The notes below the pieces were generated by a model. It did no database searches, was not told the DNA's origin, and worked only from the letters and a program-made list of their open reading frames with translations. Below are positions 7,666 to 16,396 of a DNA stretch of 64,000 nt, one piece after another. This DNA comes from Curtobacterium sp. MCBD17_035 (lineage in GTDB: Bacteria; Actinomycetota; Actinomycetes; Actinomycetales; Microbacteriaceae), in NCBI RefSeq assembly GCF_003234815.2, contig NZ_CP126279.1:2790001-2854000 (forward strand). The letters run 5' to 3'. Both the position numbers and the translations under genes were made by a program. Numbering within the stretch: the stretch's first letter is position 1; each line of letters opens with the position of its first letter.

Positions 7666-8625
7666 ATGACCGCGACGCACGTCCGCGCCGTCCGGCCGGC
7701 CGACGGCGTCCGGGCGGTGCGCGGCAGCAGGGCCGTCCACGGCCTCCGGGCCGTCACTCGCCGTCGTCGTCGGACCGGACGGCGAGCGCTCACCGGCGTC
7801 CTGCTCGCGATCATCGCTGTCGTGGTCGTCGCCGCGACGGCGTTCCACGCCACCGGCGGTCGGTGGTTCGTCGTCGAGACGCCGTCCATGGGCACGGCCG
7901 CGCCCGTCGGCACGCTCGTCCTCACCGTCCCCGCCGCCGCGACCGAGCTGCGCGTCGGCGACGTCGTCACGTTCCACCCGCCGACCGCCGCGGGCGAGAC
8001 CTACACGCACGGCATCGTCGCGATCGACCACGGACGGATCACGACGCGTGGTGACGCGAACGGCGCCGTCGACCCCTGGCGTCTCCGCGCCGCCGACGTG
8101 GTCGGGGTGGTCCGGACGATCCTGCCCGGGGTCGGATGGCTCGTCCGTGCACTGCCCCTGCTGATCGTCGGTCTCGTGGCGCTCTGGCTCGTGACGAGCC
8201 GCGTCCGTCGGCCGACGCACCGATCGGCTGCCCGCGTCCTCGGCGTGTCCGTCCTGCTCTCCGGCGTCGCGATCGTCCTCCGTCCCTTCGTCGGGACCAC
8301 CGTGCTCCAGACCGCGACCGTGTCGGGCGGCACGGAGGCGACCGTCGTGTCCACCGGGATGCTGCCCGTCCGGGTCGCCGCCCCGACCGGCGCGCACGTC
8401 GACCTCGTCGCCGGCGAGGTCGGGCGCCTCACCGTGCCGGCGCACGGCATCGCGACACCGCACGCGGTCCACCACCTGACGACCGCGCTGCACCTGCCGC
8501 CCTGGGGATGGGTGGTCGCGGTGGGCCTGTGTGCGGTACCGCTGCTCTGGACACTCGTGGTGGGCCTCCCGGGCGACGAAGCGGGCCCGCGCCGCCACCG
8601 CCGGACCCGAGGGCTCCACGCATGA
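7666..8625 (+). CDS. Signal peptidase I of SipW/archaeal (Ser-His) type
   Basis: A 319-residue membrane protease. A basic N-terminus and one helix (LTGVLLAIIAVVVVAATAF) precede the catalytic domain: nucleophile Ser74 in ETPSMG, and His115 in ETYTHGIVAID where ordinary bacterial LepB has Lys. TRGDANGAVDPW is the conserved box that follows. This Ser-His pairing is that of SipW and ER-type signal peptidases. A second helix (LPLLIVGLVALWLV) is followed by an extra beta-rich region and a final helix. The ATG has GGAGG 8 bases upstream. It overlaps the LamG gene by 4 bases and likely processes both cassette neighbours. Confidence 0.9.
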   Translation: MTATHVRAVRPADGVRAVRGSRAVHGLRAVTRRRRRTGRRALTGVLLAIIAVVVVAATAFHATGGRWFVVETPSMGTAAPVGTLVLTVPAAATELRVGDVVTFHPPTAAGETYTHGIVAIDHGRITTRGDANGAVDPWRLRAADVVGVVRTILPGVGWLVRALPLLIVGLVALWLVTSRVRRPTHRSAARVLGVSVLLSGVAIVLRPFVGTTVLQTATVSGGTEATVVSTGMLPVRVAAPTGAHVDLVAGEVGRLTVPAHGIATPHAVHHLTTALHLPPWGWVVAVGLCAVPLLWTLVVGLPGDEAGPRRHRRTRGLHA

Positions 8626-9506
8626 CCCCCCGGCACCGCGAGCGACCCCGACGGCGGTGGCCCCTCGTCGCGGCGGCGCTCGCCGCCGCGGCCGCCGTCG
8701 GTGTCGCGGCGCCCGGGACGACCTCGGGGTGGACCGCGGCGATCACGGACCCCGCGGACACCGCGAGGACGGCGCCGTACTTCCACTGTCCGGACGCGCT
8801 CACCCTCGACGCCGGCTCGGCGCTGTTCCAGTACCCGCTGACCGAGGACGCCGGCTCGACCACCGCCCGGGACGTGTCCGGACACGGGAACGACGGCACG
8901 TACCAGGGCAGCATGACCACGAGCACCGAGACGCCCATCGCCTGCCCGAGGGACGGTGGCAGCGCGTACGTGCTCGACGGGTCCACGAGCTACGTGTCGA
9001 TGCCGACGAAGACGGCGCCACCGGCCACCTACAGCGAGGAGGTCTGGTTCCGCACGGCCACGGCAGCCGGCCGGTTGATCGGATTCGGCACCGCCCGGAC
9101 CGGCACGTCCGGACTGGAGGACCGGGCCGTCTACGTGAACACCGACGGCGGGGTCACCTTCGCCACCTACAGCAGCAGGAACCAGATCGTGACCAGTGCA
9201 GCGGGGGTCGACTACGCGGACGGGGCCTGGCACCAGGTGGTCGCGACGCAGAGTCCGAGCACCGGCATGGCGCTCTACCTCGACGGGACGCTCGTCGCCA
9301 GCAACAGTGCGTACACCGGAGCCGAGGACGACGGAGGCGGGTACTGGCGGATCGGCTACGACAGCCTGTCCGGGAGCTGGGTGGGTTCCGGCTCCGCCTG
9401 GTACGTGAACGGTGCCATGCGGTACGCGGCGGTGTACACCACGGTGCTCACCGCGCAGCAGGTCGCGACCCACTACGCCGCGGGCAAGTTGGTGACCGGG
9501 AACTGA
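8622..9506 (+). CDS. LamG/concanavalin-like exported protein
   Basis: A 294-residue exported protein. The N-terminus has a basic patch and an Ala-rich helix (LVAAALAAAAAVGVAA) followed by SGWTAAITDPADTARTA, matching the SG-aromatic-x-A-x-I-T motif of the TasA-like protein two genes upstream. Residues about 75-290 form a LamG-3 jelly-roll fold: DVSGHGNDGTYQG, YVLDGSTSYV, WHQVVATQSPSTGMALYLDG and a closing YAAVYTTVLTAQQVATHYAA. Such domains bind carbohydrates or act as structural modules of surface proteins. It is coupled to the signal peptidase gene by ATGA. No wall-anchor motif is visible, so it may associate with the fibre or be released. Confidence 0.85.
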   Translation: MTPRHRERPRRRWPLVAAALAAAAAVGVAAPGTTSGWTAAITDPADTARTAPYFHCPDALTLDAGSALFQYPLTEDAGSTTARDVSGHGNDGTYQGSMTTSTETPIACPRDGGSAYVLDGSTSYVSMPTKTAPPATYSEEVWFRTATAAGRLIGFGTARTGTSGLEDRAVYVNTDGGVTFATYSSRNQIVTSAAGVDYADGAWHQVVATQSPSTGMALYLDGTLVASNSAYTGAEDDGGGYWRIGYDSLSGSWVGSGSAWYVNGAMRYAAVYTTVLTAQQVATHYAAGKLVTGN

Positions 9507-9535
9507 GGCGCGGCGGGCTCGCGCTCGTGCTCGTG

Positions 9536-10543
<1,008 letters not shown>

Positions 10544-10549
10544 GGACCC

Positions 10550-10555
10550 AACCTA
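10550..10555 (-). promoter_or_regulatory. -10 hexamer TAGGTT for ispE
   Basis: TAGGTT on the minus strand, 6 bases before the ispE ATG, consistent with leaderless transcription. Confidence 0.55.
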
Positions 10556-10621
10556 TATCGGTCGCGATGGCCACCGCGCGACCCCGAGGGGCACCGCGGT
10601 GGCACGGCGCGGTCGTGCCCC

Positions 10622-11656
10622 TCAGCCCGCGATGGTGCCGGCCACGAGCGGGATGACCTGCTCGCCGAACCGCTCCATCTCCTCGAGCTGTGGCGAGAAC
10701 TGCAGCAGGAGCGTGTCGACGCCGGCGTCCTGGAACGCCCGGATCCGCTCGGCGACCTGCTCGGGCGTCCCGACGAACCCCGGCCGCAGGCCACGGTTCG
10801 ACACGGAGTAGTCCTCCAGGCTCGGCACACGCTCGAGCTGCGACTTCGAGATGAAGTCCTGGTACGACTCGTACGCGGCCCCGTGCTGCACGTCGGTGAT
10901 GCGGGCGAGCTCGGCCTGCGCCTCCGCCTCGGTGTCACGGACGATCGCGTAGGCGGCCATGCCGAACGCCTCGAACGGCGGCAGTCCGGCGTCGACCCGC
11001 CGCTGCTTCATCTCGTCGATCTTCGTGCGCAGCTCGTCGACCGTGCCGCCGTGCGTGACGTAGGCGTCGGCGTAGCGCGTGATGCTCGCCTTGCCGGCCT
11101 CGGACTCACCGCCGGCGTAGATGCGCGGCTGCACGCGGGGCTTCGGCTCGAGGTGCGCGTTCTCGATGTCGTAGTACTCCCCGTGGAACGAGTACGGCGT
11201 CTCCGTCCACATGCCCTTCATGATCTCGACGAACTCCGCGGTGCGGCGGTACCGGTCGTCGTGCTCCGAGAAGATCCCGCCGTACTGCTTGGCCTCCTCG
11301 GCCCACCAGGCGCTCACGACATTGAACGTGAACCGACCGTTCGAGATGTCGTCGATCGTCGCGGCCTGCTTCGCCGTGACGGCGGGCAGGTGGTAGCCCG
11401 GGCGCATGGCCGCCATGATCTCGAGGCGGTCGGTCGTCGCCGCGATCGCCGCCGCGAGCGCCCATGCCTCGAGGCTCGGCGCGGCCGTGCCCTTGATGTC
11501 GTTGAGGTTGAGCTCGGGGACGAGCGTCAGGTCGAAGCCGATCTGCTCGGCCCGCTGGGCGAGGCGCTTGACGTAGTCGAACGTGACGGGCATCTGCTCG
11601 TCCTCGACGTTGCGGAGCCAGCCGCCGAACAGCGGGGTCCAGTATCCGAATCGCAC
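10622..11656 (-). CDS. LLM-class FMN-dependent monooxygenase (SsuD/SfnG-like)
   Basis: A 344-residue luciferase-like monooxygenase. It begins RFGYWTPLFGGWLRNVEDE and contains LVPELNLNDIKG, EIMAAMRPGYHLPAVTAKQA and SNGRFTFNVVSAWWAEEAKQ, a pattern close to FMNH2-dependent alkanesulfonate and dimethylsulfone monooxygenases. Such enzymes use reduced flavin and oxygen to cleave C-S bonds or oxidise small substrates. The GTG start places the family-typical RFGYW at residues 2-6. No flavin reductase or sulfonate transporter is adjacent, so the substrate is open. It follows the ATP-grasp gene on the same strand but is separated by two strong inverted repeats, so it is probably a separate transcript. 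Confidence 0.85.
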   Translation of the reverse strand: MRFGYWTPLFGGWLRNVEDEQMPVTFDYVKRLAQRAEQIGFDLTLVPELNLNDIKGTAAPSLEAWALAAAIAATTDRLEIMAAMRPGYHLPAVTAKQAATIDDISNGRFTFNVVSAWWAEEAKQYGGIFSEHDDRYRRTAEFVEIMKGMWTETPYSFHGEYYDIENAHLEPKPRVQPRIYAGGESEAGKASITRYADAYVTHGGTVDELRTKIDEMKQRRVDAGLPPFEAFGMAAYAIVRDTEAEAQAELARITDVQHGAAYESYQDFISKSQLERVPSLEDYSVSNRGLRPGFVGTPEQVAERIRAFQDAGVDTLLLQFSPQLEEMERFGEQVIPLVAGTIAG

Positions 11657-11688
11657 GTGGTTCTTCCGGTTCGTTGGGGTGGGACGGT

Positions 11689-11729
11689 CGGGAGGCGCGG
11701 TGCCGGTCGGGCCGGCGCCGCGCCTCCCG
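11689..11729. repeat. GC-rich inverted repeat with CGGGAGGCGCGG arms
   Basis: Left arm 11689-11706 and right arm 11712-11729 match in 17 of 18 positions around a 5-base loop. Each arm contains the 12-mer CGGGAGGCGCGG or its complement, a sequence found at five other sites in this window. It may be a REP-like element, a terminator, or both; there is no T-tract. Confidence 0.7.
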
Positions 11730-11730
11730 G

Positions 11731-11786
11731 GGTGGTCGCGGGTCGCGGTGGTCGCGGGTCGCGGTGGTCGCGGTGGTCGCGGGTCG
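11731..11786. repeat. Tandem GGTGGTCGCGGGTCGC repeat
   Basis: Two exact 16-bp copies of GGTGGTCGCGGGTCGC, then a 9-base partial and a 15-base copy, in the gap between the ATP-grasp and monooxygenase genes. No coding role is evident. Confidence 0.85.
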
Positions 11787-11803
11787 GAGCGGCCGAACCG
11801 GTG

Positions 11804-11845
11804 CCTTCCGTTCGAACACCGGGATGCGGCGGTGGGAACGGAAGG
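11804..11845 (-). terminator. Inverted repeat downstream of the ATP-grasp gene
   Basis: Arms CCTTCCGTTC (11804-11813) and GAACGGAAGG (11836-11845) are perfect, with a 22-base loop, and imperfect pairing continues outward (ACCGG/CCGGT). It lies 15 bases after the ATP-grasp stop and is a candidate terminator without a T-tract. Confidence 0.45.
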
Positions 11846-11859
11846 AGCCGGTGCGATGC

Positions 11860-12984
11860 TCAGACGGCGAGCAGGGCCTGCTCGCTCGCGAGGAGCGCGC
11901 CGAGGTAGCGCGCGATGCTGCGGGGCCCCGACACGGGGCTCGTCTCCTCGACCGCGGGGTTGTAGTTCGTGTTCGTGTTGATGTCGTAGACGACGGTCCG
12001 ACCGTCGACGGTCTCCATGAACTCGATGCCGGCGACGCCGATGCGCTGGTCGGCCAGGAACGCCTCGAGCCGCTGGACGATCTCGGACCCGGCCGTGATC
12101 TCGGAGCGGATCGAGAAGGCGCTCGGCTGGCCGGCCGTCGGCACGTCGCACGCCGCTCCCGCGAACGTCTGCTCGGTGCCGGTCTGCTCGGTGCCGGTCT
12201 GTTCGGGGCCGGTCTGCTCGGTGCCGGTCTGCTCGGTGCCGGTCTGCTCGGTGCCGGTCTGCTCGGTGCCGGTCTGCGGCTGCGCCGCTTGGCCGGGCAG
12301 CGGGACCTCGCACGCATCGGCCGGGCAGAGCTCGAACGACCCGGCGCTCGTGTCGACGCGGACGGCGTAGACGAACCGACCGCCGACGAACTCGACGCGG
12401 GTGATGAACGGCGCGCGCGCGACCAGGTACTCCTGGATGAGGGTGATGCCGTCGACCGGCTCCTCGAACTCCGGACTCTCGACGTACGCCGCGAACTCCG
12501 CGACCGTGTCGAACCGCCGGACGCCCAGGCCCTTGCCGCCCTGGTTGTGCTTCGTGATGAACGGCGCACCGGGAGTCGACGCCTCGGCGACGAAGCGCTC
12601 GGCGGCGGCGACGAGGTCGCGGTGACCGAACACCGCCGTCGTGCGCGGCACGTCGAACCCGGCGTTCCGGAGCAGGCCGTGCTGCGCGACCTTGCTGACC
12701 TCGAGCTCGAGCACGTGGCTGCCGTTGACGACCGAGCGGCCGGCACGCTCGAGCCAGCCGAGGACGGCGCGCGTGTACTCCTTGCTGTGCTCGTGCCCGC
12801 GGGTGTGGCTCGACGCGGACATGCGCGACCAGTAGACGCCCGACGCAGGATCGGCGGCGAGGTCGATGGAGCCGTCCGTCAGCAGGAGCTCCTCGACCGG
12901 GACACCCTCGGCCTCGAACGCGGCGGCGAGCGGTGGGAACCACTCGGGGTTCTCGTGGATGACGTACACACGGGGAGTGCTCAC
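11860..12984 (-). CDS. RimK-like ATP-grasp ligase with TGTEQ tandem repeat insertion
   Basis: A 374-residue ATP-grasp protein of unknown substrate. The N-terminal part (VYVIHENPEWFPPLAAAF) resembles the pre-ATP-grasp domain of RimK and glutathione synthetase relatives. ATP-grasp motifs include FITKHNQGGKGLGVRRFD, the ITLIQEYL region, and the Mg site ETVDGRTVVYDINTNTNYNP. Between FELCPADACEV and AACDVPTAG sits a low-complexity insert of seven TGTEQ pentapeptides, one changed to TGPEQ. Two Cys-containing segments flank the insert. The GTG start is preceded by TAGGCT 6 bases upstream, a leaderless arrangement. Peptide-bond ligation of an amino acid to a carboxylate is likely but unproved. Confidence 0.83.
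   Translation of the reverse strand: MSTPRVYVIHENPEWFPPLAAAFEAEGVPVEELLLTDGSIDLAADPASGVYWSRMSASSHTRGHEHSKEYTRAVLGWLERAGRSVVNGSHVLELEVSKVAQHGLLRNAGFDVPRTTAVFGHRDLVAAAERFVAEASTPGAPFITKHNQGGKGLGVRRFDTVAEFAAYVESPEFEEPVDGITLIQEYLVARAPFITRVEFVGGRFVYAVRVDTSAGSFELCPADACEVPLPGQAAQPQTGTEQTGTEQTGTEQTGTEQTGPEQTGTEQTGTEQTFAGAACDVPTAGQPSAFSIRSEITAGSEIVQRLEAFLADQRIGVAGIEFMETVDGRTVVYDINTNTNYNPAVEETSPVSGPRSIARYLGALLASEQALLAV
12169..12273. repeat. 15-bp in-frame tandem repeat (7 copies) inside the ATP-grasp gene
   Basis: Seven consecutive 15-bp units of CTGCTCGGTGCCGGT, one with two substitutions (12199-12213), encode TGTEQ on the minus strand. The unit is a multiple of three, so copy-number change keeps the frame. 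It is a likely variable-number repeat. Confidence 0.96.
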
Positions 12985-12990
12985 CGCAAC

Positions 12991-12996
12991 AGCCTA
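12991..12996 (-). promoter_or_regulatory. -10 hexamer TAGGCT for the ATP-grasp gene
   Basis: TAGGCT on the minus strand with exactly 6 bases to the GTG start, the leaderless spacing seen at many genes here. The sequence is in the 9-base gap to, and the end of, the upstream XRE gene. Confidence 0.55.
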
Positions 12997-13956
12997 GGCA
13001 CGGTCCCCTGCGCGCGCCACGCCGGTCGTCACAGAAGGCAACCGCGGAGGGGCTGACTGCCCCGTTGCCGTCCGGGCGGAGGTCTCGGTTCCCTCGGACG
13101 GGGTCGGGCCGAACCGCTGCTCGCCGAGCACGCCGAGCAGCGCCAGCCGGTCTGCCGCCTCGGTACCGGGCTCCGCGGTGAACACCAGGAGCGCCTGCGC
13201 CCGGTTCTCGGTGAGCAGCACCTGACAGTCGACCTCGAGTCGCCCGAGTTCCGGGTGCAGGAAGGTCTTGTGGTCCGTGAACCGCTCGGCGACCTCGTGT
13301 CGCTCCCACACCGCCACGAACTCCGGGCTCCGGGCGGTCAGCCCCGCGACGAGTTCCCGCGCACGGCGGTCACCCGGGCCGGCCGCACCCACCGCGGCCC
13401 GGAGCGAGGCGACCTGGATGCGCGCCTGCCGCTCGTGCTCCTCCGGGGCGTAGCGCTCGCGCTCCCGACCGAGGAACCACCGCCACACCTGGTACCGCTC
13501 GGGCCCCGGCAGCCCCACCGTCGCCCCGAGCAGCGCGACGGCCCGGCGGTTCTCGGCGAGTGTCTCCCCGAGGTCGCTCACGACGATCGCCGGATCCGCG
13601 TCGAGGCGGTCGAGCACCCGGAGTAACGGCGGCGCCACGTGATCGGCACGCCGCACGCGCACCGGGGCGTTGTGCCCGGCGAGGTGGAACAGGTGGTCCC
13701 GCTCCGCCACCGTCAGCCGCAAGGCCCGGGCGAGCGCCTGGAGCATCTGCTCGGACGGCTGCGGACCGCGTTGCTGCTCGAGCCGGGTGTAGTAGTCCGT
13801 CGACATCCCCGCGAGCGCGGCCACGTCGTCACGCCGGAGGCCGGGCGTCCGGCGGCGCGGACCGGCACCGAGGCCGACGTCCTCGGGCTGGATGCGCTCC
13901 CGCCGGCGTCGGAGGAAGTCCGCGAGCCCGTCCCTGTCCACGCCGTCCCGTTCCAC
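12994..13956 (-). CDS. XRE-family regulator with MmyB-like C-terminal domain
   Basis: A 320-residue transcription regulator. Residues about 5-75 form a helix-turn-helix with RRRTPGLRRDDVAALAGMST and DYYTRLEQQRGPQPSEQML, the standard start of this actinobacterial family. The rest is an MmyB-like ligand-binding domain (LAENRRAVALLG, WERHEVAERFTDHKTFLHPE, LGRLEVDCQVLLTENRAQAL), thought to bind a hydrophobic ligand. Genes of this family often sit divergent from a short-chain dehydrogenase they control, exactly as here with the SDR 100 bp away. GTG at 13956 has GAGG 8 bases upstream; a second GTG five codons later is possible. Confidence 0.9.
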   Translation of the reverse strand: MERDGVDRDGLADFLRRRRERIQPEDVGLGAGPRRRTPGLRRDDVAALAGMSTDYYTRLEQQRGPQPSEQMLQALARALRLTVAERDHLFHLAGHNAPVRVRRADHVAPPLLRVLDRLDADPAIVVSDLGETLAENRRAVALLGATVGLPGPERYQVWRWFLGRERERYAPEEHERQARIQVASLRAAVGAAGPGDRRARELVAGLTARSPEFVAVWERHEVAERFTDHKTFLHPELGRLEVDCQVLLTENRAQALLVFTAEPGTEAADRLALLGVLGEQRFGPTPSEGTETSARTATGQSAPPRLPSVTTGVARAGDRA

Positions 13957-14056
13957 CCCGTGATCCTCGCACCCGCGCGCGCCCGCGACCAGGGATCGCC
14001 GATCCCCCGATCGACGCGCTCTGCCCCGCCGGCCCGGACTCCGCGATCGTCGGGGC

Positions 14057-14797
14057 ATGGACATCACCACCAGCACCGTCTTCATCCCCGGCGCGACCTC
14101 GGGCATCGGCCTCGGGCTCGCACGACGCCTCGCCGACGCGGGCAGCACCGTGGTCGTCGGCGGTCGTCGCCGGGCCCTCCTCGAGGAGATCGCGGCGGAC
14201 GATCCGCGCCTGGACACCGTCGTGCTCGACGTCGACGACCCCGACTCCATCACCGCGGCCGTGCGGACCGTCGTCGAGCGGCACCCCTCGCTCGACGCCG
14301 TCGTCACGATGTCGGGGATCATGCGCCCCGAGGACCTCCGTGATCCTGCGCACATCGCCGCTGCCGAGGCGACGATCACCACCAACCTGCTCGGCACGAT
14401 CCGCCTGGTCGACGCCGTCCTGCCGCACCTGCTCACGCGGCCGGCCGCGACGCTCATGACCGTGTCGTCCGGGCTCGCGTTCACCCCGCTCGCCGCGACA
14501 CCGACCTACAGCGCGACCAAGGCGGCCGTGCACTCGTACACGCTGTCGCTCCGGGCACAGCTCGCCGACTCCGGCGTCGAGGTGCTCGAGCTCGTGCCGC
14601 CGGCCGTCGCCACGGACCTGCTCGGCGGCGCCGACTTCGGCGGCATGCCCCTCGACGCGTTCCTCGACGAGGTCGTCGCCCTCCTCGCGGCCGGGGCCGG
14701 GGCGGAGGTCCTGGTCGAGAACGTCCTGCCCTTGCGCTGGGCGGAGCGGAACGGGAACCAGGCGGACCTCATCCGGGCCCTGGTCGCGGGCCACTGA
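14057..14797 (+). CDS. Short-chain dehydrogenase/reductase (SDR)
   Basis: A 246-residue NAD(P)-dependent oxidoreductase of the classical SDR family, close in pattern to DltE-type proteins. The cofactor loop is IPGATSGIGLGLARRLADAG, followed by the Arg-rich GGRRR that favours NADP. The catalytic Ser lies in TVSSGLAF and the YxxxK pair in TYSATKAAVHSY. The substrate is unknown. It is divergent from the XRE/MmyB regulator, which probably represses it. The ATG follows GATCGT with a 6-base spacer, in line with a leaderless transcript. Confidence 0.92.
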   Translation: MDITTSTVFIPGATSGIGLGLARRLADAGSTVVVGGRRRALLEEIAADDPRLDTVVLDVDDPDSITAAVRTVVERHPSLDAVVTMSGIMRPEDLRDPAHIAAAEATITTNLLGTIRLVDAVLPHLLTRPAATLMTVSSGLAFTPLAATPTYSATKAAVHSYTLSLRAQLADSGVEVLELVPPAVATDLLGGADFGGMPLDAFLDEVVALLAAGAGAEVLVENVLPLRWAERNGNQADLIRALVAGH

Positions 14798-14836
14798 CCC
14801 CTGCCGGCGCCTCTGCCCAGCGGAACCGCCTCGTTT

Positions 14837-14957
14837 CGACGATCCCGCTGTCGTTCCCCGACGGGTCCACCGCCACATGCACGCACATCAGATGCGGGTG
14901 CGTGCGGCGACGATCCCGATGCCGTTCGACACGCGCTCCGTCGTCACATGCGCGCAT
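14837..14957. repeat. Imperfect 50-bp direct repeat
   Basis: Two copies of about 50 bp start with CGACGATCCCG at 14837 and 14908 and both run through CACATGC; they agree at roughly 70% of positions. They lie in the convergent gap between the SDR gene and the next membrane protein. Confidence 0.6.
14879..14905. terminator. Hairpin between convergent genes
   Basis: Arms GCACGCAC (14879-14886) and GTGCGTGC (14898-14905) with an 11-base loop lie between the SDR gene and a convergent membrane-protein gene. It could end both transcripts. No T-tract follows. Confidence 0.4.
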
Positions 14958-14971
14958 CGACAGCGCTCGGG

Positions 14972-15418
14972 TCAGCGGCGCTTCTTCGCCGCCTTCGCCT
15001 TCTTGGCCGGCGTGACCTTGGTGTTCGGCGGGTACACCGCACCGCTCGACGAGCTCCAGTCGGTGAGGTTGTAGACGACCACCAGCGCGATGCCGCTGAG
15101 GAACCAGAAGCGACGCGCTCGACGGTCCTTGAGCACGCCGGTGATCAGCGGCAGCAGGACGTAGAGCAGCCCGCTGTTCTTCTCGATCGCACCGTGCACC
15201 GCGAACGGGACGGCGGGGATCGCGGCGGACGGCTGATCGGTCACCGCGTTGAGGCCGCCCTGCACCAGCCCGAACAACCGGAACAGGCGACGAGCGCCCG
15301 GACGGAGGCCCAGCGCGCCCGGCAGGAACAGGTTCGCGGCCGTGAACCCGTAGTCGATGCGGCCGTGGAGTTCAGGGCTGATGGGCTTGGCGGACACCTG
15401 CTGCTTCGTCTTCGGCAT
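14972..15418 (-). CDS. Small membrane protein of unknown function
   Basis: A 148-residue protein I do not recognise. After a Lys/Gln-rich start (MPKTKQQVSAKPISPE) there are about three hydrophobic segments (IDYGFTAANLFLPGALGL, NSGLLYVLLPLITGVL, FWFLSGIALVVVYNL) and a Lys/Ala-rich tail (TPAKKAKAAKKRR) that may bind nucleic acid or acidic lipid. The ATG has GAGGAG 12 bases upstream; an upstream in-frame extension is possible but adds only Arg-rich sequence. It lies just downstream of rsmA on the same strand with a 96-bp gap. Confidence 0.7.
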   Translation of the reverse strand: MPKTKQQVSAKPISPELHGRIDYGFTAANLFLPGALGLRPGARRLFRLFGLVQGGLNAVTDQPSAAIPAVPFAVHGAIEKNSGLLYVLLPLITGVLKDRRARRFWFLSGIALVVVYNLTDWSSSSGAVYPPNTKVTPAKKAKAAKKRR

Positions 15419-15514
15419 GGTTCCAGAGAACTCCTCGGCGGCTGGTGGTGCACCACATCGCCGTCGAGATCGGACCCGGTTCGTGGGTGGTGCCACGGAG
15501 GGATCGGCTGAGCC

Positions 15515-16396
15515 CTACGCGGCGGCGAGCACCGTGCGACCGAGGCGCGTGAAGTCGTCGACCGTGAGCTGCTCGCCGCGCAGCGTCGGCTCGATGTCCG
15601 AAGCGGTGAGGGCGTCGGATGCTCCGGCACTCCCACCGAGGAGTGCGGACAAGCTCTGTCGGAGCATCTTCCGCCGCTGCTGGAACGCTGCGTCGACGAG
15701 GGCGAAGACCTGGGCCCGGAGCGTCTCGTCGCCCGGTTCCTCATGGCGCTCGAAGCCGACGAGCACACTGTCGACGTTCGGTACCGGCCAGAACACCTGC
15801 CGACTGACCTGCCCGGCGATGCGCCACGAGCCGTACCACGCCGCCTTGACGCTCGGCGATCCGTAGACCTTCGACCCCGGGTCCGCGGCGAGCCGGTACC
15901 CGACCTCGGCCTGCACCATGACGAGCGCCCGACCGATGGTCGGGAACGTCGGCAGCAGGTGCAGGAGCACGGGAACGGAGACGTTGTACGGGAGGTTCGC
16001 CACGAGGTGCGTGGGCCGCGCGCCGGCCGGCAGGTCCCCGGCCCGGAGCGTCAGGGCGTCCTGGTGCACCACGCGGAGCCGGGCCTCGGGTTGGAGCATC
16101 CGGACCGTGTCGGGCAGCTGCGTCGCCAGGCGCCGATCGATCTCGACCGCGAGGACGTCGGCTCCGGTCTCGGTGAGGCCGAGCGTCAACGACCCGAGCC
16201 CGGGACCGACCTCGAGGACGATCGCGTCGGCGTGCACACCACCGGCGGCCACGATCCGGCGGACGGTGTTGGCGTCGTGGACGAAGTTCTGGCCCAGCTT
16301 CTTGGTCGGTGTGACGTCGAGGCGGCCCGCGAGGTCGCGGATCTCGGCGGGGCCGAGCAACGCACCGGGACGGGACGGGCCGGGAGCCTCGCTCAC
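15515..16396 (-). CDS. rsmA: 16S rRNA dimethyladenosine transferase RsmA (KsgA)
   Basis: A 293-residue SAM-dependent enzyme that dimethylates two adjacent adenosines in helix 45 of 16S rRNA during late 30S assembly. It contains TPTKKLGQNFVHDANTVRRI, the SAM motif LEVGPGLGSLTLGL, the DALTL segment and the catalytic VANLPYNVSVPVLL (NLPY). The C-terminal helical domain with FQQRRKMLRQSL is intact. The GTG start overlaps the tatD stop (GTGA), so it is translated as part of a metG-tatD-rsmA operon. ispE, which often follows, is displaced about 5 kb away. Confidence 0.97.
   Translation of the reverse strand: MSEAPGPSRPGALLGPAEIRDLAGRLDVTPTKKLGQNFVHDANTVRRIVAAGGVHADAIVLEVGPGLGSLTLGLTETGADVLAVEIDRRLATQLPDTVRMLQPEARLRVVHQDALTLRAGDLPAGARPTHLVANLPYNVSVPVLLHLLPTFPTIGRALVMVQAEVGYRLAADPGSKVYGSPSVKAAWYGSWRIAGQVSRQVFWPVPNVDSVLVGFERHEEPGDETLRAQVFALVDAAFQQRRKMLRQSLSALLGGSAGASDALTASDIEPTLRGEQLTVDDFTRLGRTVLAAA

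Noticed and set aside
7666-8625. Ordinary LepB-type signal peptidase I
   Set aside because: The second catalytic residue is His in ETYTHG instead of Lys, and the neighbours are SipW-type clients.
10622-12984. The monooxygenase and ATP-grasp genes as one operon
   Set aside because: They share a strand, but about 200 bases with two long inverted repeats and tandem repeats lie between them, so co-transcription is doubtful.
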